Assembly (NCBI GenBank): GCA_031374935.1
Contig: JANMHB010000169.1
Coordinates: forward strand, 35,499-99,498
Source of the DNA: JACMLX01 sp031374935
GTDB lineage: Bacteria > Gemmatimonadota > Gemmatimonadetes > Gemmatimonadales > Gemmatimonadaceae
DNA length: 64,000 nucleotides
Direction of reading: 5' to 3'
Position 1 is the stretch's first letter. Each line of letters starts with the position of its first letter. The notes beneath the pieces were generated by a model that worked only from the letters and a program-made list of their open reading frames with translations, did not search any database and was not told the DNA's origin. Below are positions 8,370-16,113 of this stretch, in pieces. Made by a program: the position numbers and the translations under genes.

Positions 8370-10820
8370 TCATGGGTTGACAAACTGGCCTTCGATGATC
8401 GTGGTCTTGGAGCGATACGAGAACGAGCCGGTGGCGCTGGTACCGATGAGCGCGCCGAGGAACGTCGCAGTGGTTGTCGTCTGCCCGGACGTGCCGACCG
8501 GGCGGAATCGGATCGTGGCGATGACGAGATTTCCCTGGTCAAGGCCGGGCGATGTGGTGCCGCGAAGGGTCAGCCGACCAGCCGATGCTCCCGGCTGACT
8601 CGTGGACCCATCGACGATGATGCCCGGTCCGTAACTCAGCGACTGGAACTGCAGGCGCGACGGGTCCCACTTGAGCGAGTCGACCACGAACGTTCGCAGC
8701 GCTTCGGGGCCCGGAGTCTCCGGGATGTTCGCGTTCAGATCGTACACGATCTGGAGGGCGATGATGTTGTTCACCGCATCATACGCTTGCACGACATTCT
8801 GCCAGAGCAGCGGAGCGGCGTTCGATGGCGGTGGCGGTGGTGGCGGTGGAGCGGCCGTCACCGTGACGCTCGCCTGACTCGTGTTCGTCGCCCCGCCGGC
8901 GCCAGTGACCGTGAGCACGATCGTGTACGTGCCAGCGGCCGAGTAGGTGACGGACGGTGACGCACCGGTCGCAGTCTGCCCGTTGCCGAGCGCCCAGCTG
9001 AACGACGTCGCGTTCGTGGATCCGGCGGACGACAGCGTCAGCGGCACACTCACTTGCGCGGTATAGGGACCGTTGGCGCGCGCCACCGGTGCGTTCCCTG
9101 AGGGAGGCGGTGTTGTGCCACTGGTGATGGTGATCGATGCTGTCCGCGTCGCGGTGGCGCCACGATTGTCGGTCACCGTCAATGTGACCGCGTAGGCGCC
9201 AGCCGCGGTGTAGGTCTTCGTCGGCGATGCAACGGCTGCGGTGGTGTTGTCACCGAACGTCCAGGCGTAGCTGGCGATGGTGCCATCAGGATCACTCGAG
9301 CCAGAACCATTGAATGACAGTGCCGTGTTCACAACGCCCGTCGTCGGGCCCGTGAACTGTGCTACTGGCGGCTGATTGGTTGCACCGCTTCCGGTGCTGA
9401 CCGTCAGCGAGTCTTCCGCCACTTGCACCGAGTCCTGAAACGCAGTCGGCGACCCCGCCTTGACGTTTTGCGTGCGTGTAGCCGTCCGGCTGCCGGTCGC
9501 GCCGATGACTGTGAAGTTGAACCGTGCGAGATTGACGACTCCGGTTCGCGGAGCGCCAGACCCCGTCGCGACGTACGAGATCGCCCCCGGGGTGCCACCG
9601 TTGACCGTGAGCCGGGAGAGCTGACCAGCAGTCGCGTCTTCGTATCGAAGCACAGCGGGATCGTATTGCATATCTGCTTGGATGCCCTGAACCCCCTGAC
9701 CGGCTCGTGCCGACAAGTCGAGCACGACATCGAGCGAAACCGTTGCCCCGGATGCCGGCGTGCGTGATGACCAGCGGTTCCTCCAGATGAACGGAGCGGT
9801 GCTCGGCGGCGGGCCGGATCCCCGGCACGCGATGGCATAGCCGATCTCCGCCACGCCAAGCGGAGTCACCGTCGCCGTGCGCGTGGCGGCACCAGTCAGT
9901 GTGCAGTTCGCCGCCACCGAATCGAGACGGATGTTGTACGTCCCCGGGCGGAGGTTCGGGAACACGGTCCGCGGCGTCGCACGCTGGATCACCCGGCGCG
10001 CGGAATAGACACGATCGGCTGGCGGGACGGTCGTGTCGGCTACCTGGCCCAGAATATCAAGCGAGAAGGCGTCATCGAGATCAGCTCCCGTCACCGCAAC
10101 GTCGACAGCGATCTCGCCGCGGCTCGGGTCCTTGCAGGTCACCTGGTACTGGATCGGTGCGATCGTCCGCGCCGTGGTGTCGGTGACCTCGACCTGCGAT
10201 GTGGATTGCCCGTTCACCGAACAGCGGGAAACCACTCCGCTGAGCGTCACCGTATACATTCCCGGACGCAGCGGAGAGAAGCGCCGCTTCGCATCGATAC
10301 CGATCGTCGCACGGACCGTATCCGGACCCGTAATGGTCAGCTCGTAGCCATCGGGATCGCGAGACTCAGCTGCAGTCACGACAGAGTTGATGGTGACTTC
10401 GATGCCAGGCAGCGCCGGCGATCGCGCGCCACCGATCACTGAGGGCGTCGAACGATCTCCGACATCGGTCACGGCAATCACGCGATATCCGTAATACGTC
10501 TCGGGTGCGACATCGGTATCAATCCAGACGACCTTCGCCAGATCGGACTGCGGCACCTGCGCGACTTCGACAAACGGGCCAGACAGCTCCGCTCGCCGCT
10601 GAACCACATACGAAACGACGGCATTGAGCCTGACGGTGCTCCATGTGAGCCGAATCGCATCCTTCCGGACGGCGACCACCGCCAGATCGGCGGGCGACGT
10701 GGCCGACGAGAGTGGCTGGAAGCCATCGGCACATGCGGTCATCGCGAACAGCACACCAGCGACAACGAGCAGTGTGCGCCCGAGCTGTCTGGCACGCGTT
10801 AAGTACTTAACGGAACGCAT
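8370..10820 (-). CDS. Lipoprotein with PKD domains and two cohesin-like modules
   Basis: An 816-residue predicted lipoprotein (VLFAMTACADG). In order: a fibronectin-III-like domain (about 40-130), two cysteine-paired modules (about 135-320), a cohesin-like domain (SLDVVLDLSARAGQGVQGIQ; MQYDPAVLRYED; about 330-450), two PKD domains (SFNGSGSSDPDGTIASYAW, YAVTLTVTDNRG; and SWALGNGQTATG), a proline run of eight residues as a linker, and a final cohesin-like domain (IVYDLNANIPET; LKWDPSRLQFQSLS). The ATG at 10820 overlaps the stop of the TonB-receptor gene by 14 bases, so the two are probably translated together. This points to a surface partner of that receptor; the function is otherwise unknown. 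Confidence 0.75.
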   Translation of the reverse strand: MRSVKYLTRARQLGRTLLVVAGVLFAMTACADGFQPLSSATSPADLAVVAVRKDAIRLTWSTVRLNAVVSYVVQRRAELSGPFVEVAQVPQSDLAKVVWIDTDVAPETYYGYRVIAVTDVGDRSTPSVIGGARSPALPGIEVTINSVVTAAESRDPDGYELTITGPDTVRATIGIDAKRRFSPLRPGMYTVTLSGVVSRCSVNGQSTSQVEVTDTTARTIAPIQYQVTCKDPSRGEIAVDVAVTGADLDDAFSLDILGQVADTTVPPADRVYSARRVIQRATPRTVFPNLRPGTYNIRLDSVAANCTLTGAATRTATVTPLGVAEIGYAIACRGSGPPPSTAPFIWRNRWSSRTPASGATVSLDVVLDLSARAGQGVQGIQADMQYDPAVLRYEDATAGQLSRLTVNGGTPGAISYVATGSGAPRTGVVNLARFNFTVIGATGSRTATRTQNVKAGSPTAFQDSVQVAEDSLTVSTGSGATNQPPVAQFTGPTTGVVNTALSFNGSGSSDPDGTIASYAWTFGDNTTAAVASPTKTYTAAGAYAVTLTVTDNRGATATRTASITITSGTTPPPSGNAPVARANGPYTAQVSVPLTLSSAGSTNATSFSWALGNGQTATGASPSVTYSAAGTYTIVLTVTGAGGATNTSQASVTVTAAPPPPPPPPSNAAPLLWQNVVQAYDAVNNIIALQIVYDLNANIPETPGPEALRTFVVDSLKWDPSRLQFQSLSYGPGIIVDGSTSQPGASAGRLTLRGTTSPGLDQGNLVIATIRFRPVGTSGQTTTTATFLGALIGTSATGSFSYRSKTTIIEGQFVNP

Positions 10821-13668
10821 ACCCGACCCCGAAGCTGAAGCCGACACCAGGCCGGAGGTATCCGGTCCGAATTTCACCAACCTTGCTGCTCTGCAGGAAC
10901 ACCACTTCCGCATCAGTGAGATTTCTGCAGGACAGCGAGACCGTCATTCGCCCGACCCGTTTCCTGATCTTTGCGTCAAGGCTCACGCGCCCCTGCTCCA
11001 CCACGTTCGGGACTTCGGACAACGTGCCTGAGGACACGCTGATGAATCCGTAGCGGCTGATGCGATCGCTGAAGTAGTTGAGCAACACACTGGCGTCGAG
11101 GCCGGACTTCGGATCGTTGTAGAGCAGATTCGCGTTGCCCAGGAAGTCCGACTGCCCCTGCAACCGCAGCGTTCGGGTGAACGTGCTGTCGCCAGTCACG
11201 ATCGGGTACTTGGACGTCGAGTTGACGACCGTCACGTTCAAGCCAAGTGCCAGTCGCGAGAACGGACCAGGAAGGAATGACAGCGGCCGACGAAACTCGA
11301 ACTCGCCACCCAACAGTCGTGCCGACTGCAGGTTGAAGTATTCGTTCGTACAGAGCGTGCCGCCCTGATATGTGAGCAGCTCTGCGATGGGGTCGGTGAA
11401 CTTCTTGTAGAACCCGCTGACGGATACCAGTTCGCCCGGGCTCGGGTACCGCTCCCAGCGAACATCCGCGTTTGCGATCCGGCTGCTGACCAGCGCCGGA
11501 TTCCCGCGATTCGCGCAGTCGCCCGTGACCGCCACGTAGTAGTCGGGTGCCACTTCGCGCGGGTCGGGGCGCGCCACCGTCTGATAGGCCGCCAATCGCA
11601 GATTCTGACGGTCCGTCAGGCTGATCGTGAGATTGCCGGAGAGCAGATTGTCGCCTGTTTTCCGGCGGATCGGTGGTCCGATGCTGTCCGTTCGCGTTCC
11701 CTGAAACAGATTGAGGGTCCAGTCCTCGCGTCGCAATCCTCCGACGAACCGAATGCGTGATGAGACCGGAACGTCGAGCATCCCGTACACGGCCCTGACA
11801 TCATCGTCGGACTCGTACGGAACCGTCCCTTCGCCTTCGCGCCGGATACCGATCGCACTTCCGATCACCTCACCGGTGAAGACGCGCTCGGGTGGCAGGG
11901 CGAGTACGGGTGCGAAGACCGGATCCGCCTCGGCCCATGCCCGGAAGAAACTCGCATCGAAGGCCCGGTCGCGCTGTCGATACAACCCGCCAGTCTTGAC
12001 TTGCGTGCCGGCGGGCACGAACCGGGCAATCGGCACACTCCAATCGACCTGCCCGGAGCGAACCCGATCATCGAGGAAGCGGAACCAGAGCGGACTCGGA
12101 TTTGACGGCGACAGTTCGAACCGCGACTGCGAGGGCCCCTTGAAGTAGATGAGGGATCGATTCTCCGGTTCATCGCGCTGCGAGAAGGCGATGGTTGCTT
12201 TCCACTCGAGGCGCGAGCCGAAGAGTCCAGAGATCAGATGGTCGCCGGTCAGCTGCGTCTGCACGAGATTTCGGGTGACGTAACGCGCCTGATAGATCTG
12301 GCGTTCGACGTTGCCGTTGTCGGTTTGATACTGTGCCGATCGCGAGAGTCGTTCATCGGCATTGCGGGTGTAGAGATTCTTCCAGCTCACCTTGCCGGAA
12401 TTCCCGAGTCTGGCCGCGAGATTCGCGATCAGTCCGAGGTTGACGGTCGTCGTGGCCTCGTTGGACGTGAACCCCGCGGCTGGAATCCCCGTCTCCGAGT
12501 CGAACAGCAATTGCACGAGGCGATTCGGCGTCGCGTCCGTGTTCCGCGCGTAGGTTCCGGAGAGCGCGTAACCGAATGGGGCCGACTCACCGCCGAAACG
12601 ACCGCCGACGTTGAACCCGGCACCGATGTCCGGTAGAATGGCCTTGGAGGCCGGGGTCCACTCGTTCCGGAGTTGCTCGCCGAACCTTTCCGATGCTGGT
12701 GTCGCAATTCCTGGCGTCACCTCGATCGACGGCATGCGACGGCGTCCACCCTGATCGAAACCGAACCAGTCGATCCCGCGGGATGTCAGGTGGGGGATGT
12801 TCGTGCGGAACGTCGCTTGTGATCCGCCACCCATCGAGAGGTTGAATTCGGCCACACGATCATTGGGAAACTCTTTCGTCGTCACTTCGACGGATCCGCC
12901 GGCGAAGTCACCGGGTTTGTCCGGTGTCGCGGTCTTGCTCACGACGATCGACTCGAGCAGTGAGCTTGGGAACAGATCAAGCGGAACGATCTTCTTGAGT
13001 GGCTCCGGGCTCGGCAACTCCACGCCGTTGAGCAGGGTGTTGCTGTAGCGCTCCGACAGGCCGCGCACGACGGCAAATTTGTTGTCGACGATCGACACTC
13101 CGGTCACGCGGACGATGGCCTCGCCGGCGTTGGCGCCTGGCGCGCGCTGGATTGCCTGCGCACTGATCCCGTCCGACACCGTCGATCGCGACTTCTGCAT
13201 CGCCAACAACGCATCCTCCGAACTCGCCTTGGTCGGCGCCGCCGTCACGGTCTGCGCCTGCAACTGCACCACCGCGTTGCCAAGCGCGAAGTTCACCGTG
13301 ACGCTGACACCGGCCGTGATGCGCACGCCCTCGATCTGCTGTGCGACGTTGCCCAATCGGAACGCGCGCACCGGATACACACCCACCGGCACCGGCAACC
13401 GATACCGGCCATCGAGGTCGGTCTGCGTGCGTAGCGTCGTCCCAACGACCAGCACATTCGTGGCCGGCAACGGACGACCGCTGGCCTTGTCGATCACCTG
13501 ACCAACGAGGTAACCACGCGCGGTGGCCGCGGGAGTGGCCGCCGGCGGTGCCGGCGTCTGCGCGGCCACGGTGCCGACGCCGAATGGCACCAGCGCGGCA
13601 GCGACGCCCAGGAGGGCACCAACGAACAGTGGATGCTGTGGTGAACGGACCAGGAACATGATGCGCAT
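10807..13668 (-). CDS. TonB-dependent outer-membrane receptor with CarboxypepD-like N-terminal domain
   Basis: A 953-residue outer-membrane beta-barrel. After a signal peptide ending near TVAAQTP comes a CarboxypepD-like domain (YLVGQVIDKASGRPLPATN; about 45-125), then the plug (GEAIVRVTGVSIVDNKFAVV, RGLSERYSNTLLNGVELPSP, FAGGSVEVTTKEFP) and a long barrel ending in an aromatic-rich strand (FSFGVGYAFR), as expected for BAM insertion. It takes up or anchors a ligand using TonB energy; the ligand cannot be read from sequence. It is the first gene of the minus-strand lipoprotein string and overlaps the next gene. Start is uncertain between ATGs at 13668 and 13689; neither has a strong ribosome site. 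Confidence 0.88.
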   Translation of the reverse strand: MRIMFLVRSPQHPLFVGALLGVAAALVPFGVGTVAAQTPAPPAATPAATARGYLVGQVIDKASGRPLPATNVLVVGTTLRTQTDLDGRYRLPVPVGVYPVRAFRLGNVAQQIEGVRITAGVSVTVNFALGNAVVQLQAQTVTAAPTKASSEDALLAMQKSRSTVSDGISAQAIQRAPGANAGEAIVRVTGVSIVDNKFAVVRGLSERYSNTLLNGVELPSPEPLKKIVPLDLFPSSLLESIVVSKTATPDKPGDFAGGSVEVTTKEFPNDRVAEFNLSMGGGSQATFRTNIPHLTSRGIDWFGFDQGGRRRMPSIEVTPGIATPASERFGEQLRNEWTPASKAILPDIGAGFNVGGRFGGESAPFGYALSGTYARNTDATPNRLVQLLFDSETGIPAAGFTSNEATTTVNLGLIANLAARLGNSGKVSWKNLYTRNADERLSRSAQYQTDNGNVERQIYQARYVTRNLVQTQLTGDHLISGLFGSRLEWKATIAFSQRDEPENRSLIYFKGPSQSRFELSPSNPSPLWFRFLDDRVRSGQVDWSVPIARFVPAGTQVKTGGLYRQRDRAFDASFFRAWAEADPVFAPVLALPPERVFTGEVIGSAIGIRREGEGTVPYESDDDVRAVYGMLDVPVSSRIRFVGGLRREDWTLNLFQGTRTDSIGPPIRRKTGDNLLSGNLTISLTDRQNLRLAAYQTVARPDPREVAPDYYVAVTGDCANRGNPALVSSRIANADVRWERYPSPGELVSVSGFYKKFTDPIAELLTYQGGTLCTNEYFNLQSARLLGGEFEFRRPLSFLPGPFSRLALGLNVTVVNSTSKYPIVTGDSTFTRTLRLQGQSDFLGNANLLYNDPKSGLDASVLLNYFSDRISRYGFISVSSGTLSEVPNVVEQGRVSLDAKIRKRVGRMTVSLSCRNLTDAEVVFLQSSKVGEIRTGYLRPGVGFSFGVGYAFR

Positions 13669-13859
13669 CTCGGTGCCCAACTCGCACAAGCGTGCAGCGC
13701 GTCAGGGAATCAGCGTGGGAAGGGCGAAGTCGGACTGCCCAGTAACGGCCGAAGGATCGACAGCGCCGTTGATGTTTCGTCGTTCGTCACGTCGCGGACG
13801 TGTCACGGCGTGGTATCCGCCGGTCACCGAACGCGAATGGCCAGCGGCGGTCGCCTGAG

Positions 13860-14321
13860 CTACGCGGACGATTCCGGCGGGGGTCGGTCGGTCGCGCGGC
13901 GCCACGGACCGTTCCACTCGCTGCTGGTCTCGCGCCGACGCTCCGCGTCCATCATGGTCTGTGCTCCGCGACGAAACCGCGCATTCCCCGGGTACTTCCG
14001 CTTCCGGGATCCAGGGCTGCGGCGCACGTCCTCGTCGAAGCGCATCTGCGCGGGACGCTCCGGATCGCGCGTCAGCATCAACGCCTCGATGGCCAGTTGG
14101 TCCGGACGCGGCTCGCTGGCGAAGCAGTCGGCCTCCGGCACACCGCGAGCGCGCAGGAGCGACGCATCCGCCGCGGTCGACAGGCTGGCGATCGTGAGTG
14201 GAATGGAGCTCGGCTCCCACCACTCGCCGGCCCATTCCTCGACTTCAAGAAGTGACTGTACCGGCGAGACTATTCTGCAGATCCGGTCACCAACGATGAC
14301 GGGACACACGACCACACGCAT
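13860..14321 (-). CDS. Conserved-looking protein of unknown function
   Basis: A 153-residue frame starting MRVVVCPVIVGDRICRIV. It has no signal peptide or membrane segment. Notable features are a tryptophan-rich stretch (EEWAGEWWEPSSIPL), a charged segment (LMLTRDPERPAQMRFDEDVR), a basic patch (RKRKYPGNARFRRG) and a C terminus with WNGPWRRATDRP. The composition reads like a real soluble protein rather than a shadow frame, but I do not recognise the family. An upstream ATG at 14363 is possible. It lies about 190 bases upstream of the TonB receptor on the same strand and could be its first co-transcribed gene. Confidence 0.55.
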   Translation of the reverse strand: MRVVVCPVIVGDRICRIVSPVQSLLEVEEWAGEWWEPSSIPLTIASLSTAADASLLRARGVPEADCFASEPRPDQLAIEALMLTRDPERPAQMRFDEDVRRSPGSRKRKYPGNARFRRGAQTMMDAERRRETSSEWNGPWRRATDRPPPESSA

Positions 14322-15090
14322 TGAATCACTGTCTGGCGAGGGGGAGATCGCCGCCCACTGCATCGCGGACTCGACCGGAACTTCCCTGCAGACCAGACGT
14401 CCAGCCAGAGTGATCGTGTCACGGTCGTGCTACTGTCTGGTAATGTCACAGTCGTGTGCGCCGCTTGCGGAATCCAGTGAGCCACTCAGGTACATGAGCG
14501 GCGTGCACGGGACGCGAACGCGGCGACCGCGCGTCATCACGTCAGGAATACGCGCTGGTGATTCGTGACGGTGCTCACACTGCCCGCCTCCACCCGCGCC
14601 CCATTGAAGCACCTCGCTGAGGCGAAGTGATCGTACCGCTCACCGCACCAAGCGACGCCACCGGAGATTGAGAGTGTGCCTGCCTTGGTCACGCGTACTC
14701 CAGGGCCACGTGTCACCCAGCGAGACCGCGAAGCGTGTGCGTCGATCGGTCCGAGGCGCTCGTATCACCACTGAACGAGCGGGGCGCGGCACCGACGAAG
14801 ATCTGCGCTCTGCCGAACACGGTGTCGAGCGTGAGTCCGGTCGATTACTCGACGGCCGAGTAGTCACCGACGGTGTCGCACCGGGCGAGCCGGCGGACGG
14901 AGAGAGCCTCCTTTCGATGGACCAGCCGGAGGGCGTCGTGCCGTGCCCTTCGCCACCGACGCCGTCTACGCCTGAGCCGCGGCCACGCTGGCACAGAGAG
15001 CGAGCAGCACAAACAGGAAACCTGCCTCATCGTGATGTTGGCTTCAGACCGAACCGCGCCCGTCGTCAACAGCGCTGCGCCTTACCGAGC
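14322..15090. other. Region without an intact gene; possible decayed exported protein on minus strand
   Basis: No frame here looks intact. On the minus strand near 15010-15030 there is a signal-peptide-like stretch (GFLFVLLALCASVAAAQA) closed directly by a TAG and lacking a start codon. A second plausible stretch in another frame (TLSISGGVAWCGERYDHFAS) ends at a TGA at 14537. Together these could be the remains of one secreted protein broken by stops and frameshifts. Evidence is weak. Confidence 0.25.
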
Positions 15091-15780
15091 TCAGCCTTTA
15101 ACGCTGGAGAAGATCTGCTGGAAGAGGCCGCTTCGCTTGGGCTCCGGCGCGGCCAGCATGCCGATGGACGTCTCGATCACGTCGGACGCAAAATCAGCCA
15201 GCGACGGGACCGGCTCCTGCGCGTCGGAGTCATGCGCCGTCGCCATGGACTCCCAGCTGGCCAGCTGCTGGACGTAGAACTCCGCCGCCATGATCAGGCG
15301 GTTCTTCTTCATCGGGATCGGGATGTGATCCAGTAGCAGCAACCCGCGCATGAAGACGCTGCGGTACGCCGGCACGAAGAGGATGGTCGCGCCGATCGCC
15401 GGCCGGCCCATGGACTGCATAGCTCCACGGGTGAAGCGCATGTAGTAGCTCGGCGACTGCGTCGTCATGAACCGGACCACGGGTGCCACGATGGCCACCA
15501 CGAGATCCTCCAGACTCTGGACACCGGCGCCGTCGTTCATGGCCGCGATGAGCTGCGCCCGGTCGGCGTCGATGACGCCGGACCTGTGCTTGAAAATCGC
15601 TTTCACCAGTGCTTTCGACGTTCCGAAATGATAGGTGACGGCCGAGTTGTTCTTCTGGCCCGACTCGAGCACGATCTGGCGCGTGGACACCCCTTCGATG
15701 CCGTGCAGCGCGAACAACCGTTCGGCTGTTTCGATGATCCGGGTTCGGGTTTCCTCGGTACGCTCGGGATTCGGCGGCAT
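15091..15780 (-). CDS. TetR/AcrR-family transcriptional regulator
   Basis: A 229-residue protein with an N-terminal TetR helix-turn-helix (TRTRIIETAERLFALHGIEG, VSTRQIVLESGQ, YHFGTSKALVKAIF; residues about 10-60). The rest is a helical ligand-binding and dimerisation domain of the type used to sense small molecules. The helix-turn-helix is slightly unusual: KNNSAVTYHFG replaces the commoner short turn before YYHF. No adjacent transporter is present, so the target is unknown; it may act on itself or on genes outside its immediate neighbourhood. The frame is alone on the minus strand between two non-coding stretches. Confidence 0.88.
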   Translation of the reverse strand: MPPNPERTEETRTRIIETAERLFALHGIEGVSTRQIVLESGQKNNSAVTYHFGTSKALVKAIFKHRSGVIDADRAQLIAAMNDGAGVQSLEDLVVAIVAPVVRFMTTQSPSYYMRFTRGAMQSMGRPAIGATILFVPAYRSVFMRGLLLLDHIPIPMKKNRLIMAAEFYVQQLASWESMATAHDSDAQEPVPSLADFASDVIETSIGMLAAPEPKRSGLFQQIFSSVKG

Positions 15781-16113
15781 GAGCAGGAATTACCTGGAGC
15801 GGGCAGCAGGGCCCGTCAGCCCGGCCAGAAGATGATGTCGATAAAGATACAGCAACCACGGCGCGTACGAGATCCCGACACTCACTCGACGCCGTCGCAT
15901 GATGTTCTCCGTGCGGTGGCCACCTTCACACGCGGTCGCCGGCAAACGGAACTGAAGTCATGCGGCGCGCGACTCATCGGCAAATGTGACAGATACACAC
16001 GCACACTCGAGCATCCGCATCAGCGAACTCGGCGTCGAGATACCGATGATCACTGTGCCCGTGTCAATGCAGGACGACCAGCGGGAGCCCGGAACCGTCA
16101 GCGATCCTCACGG
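15781..16113. other. Intergenic region
   Basis: About 330 bases between the tetR-like start and the 3' end of the kinase gene. It should contain the regulator's promoter. No gene, repeat or clear terminator hairpin was seen. Confidence 0.5.

Noticed and set aside
14668..15336. Plus-strand frame antisense to the TetR gene start
   Set aside because: It overlaps the well-supported TetR gene and lacks domains or a signal peptide.
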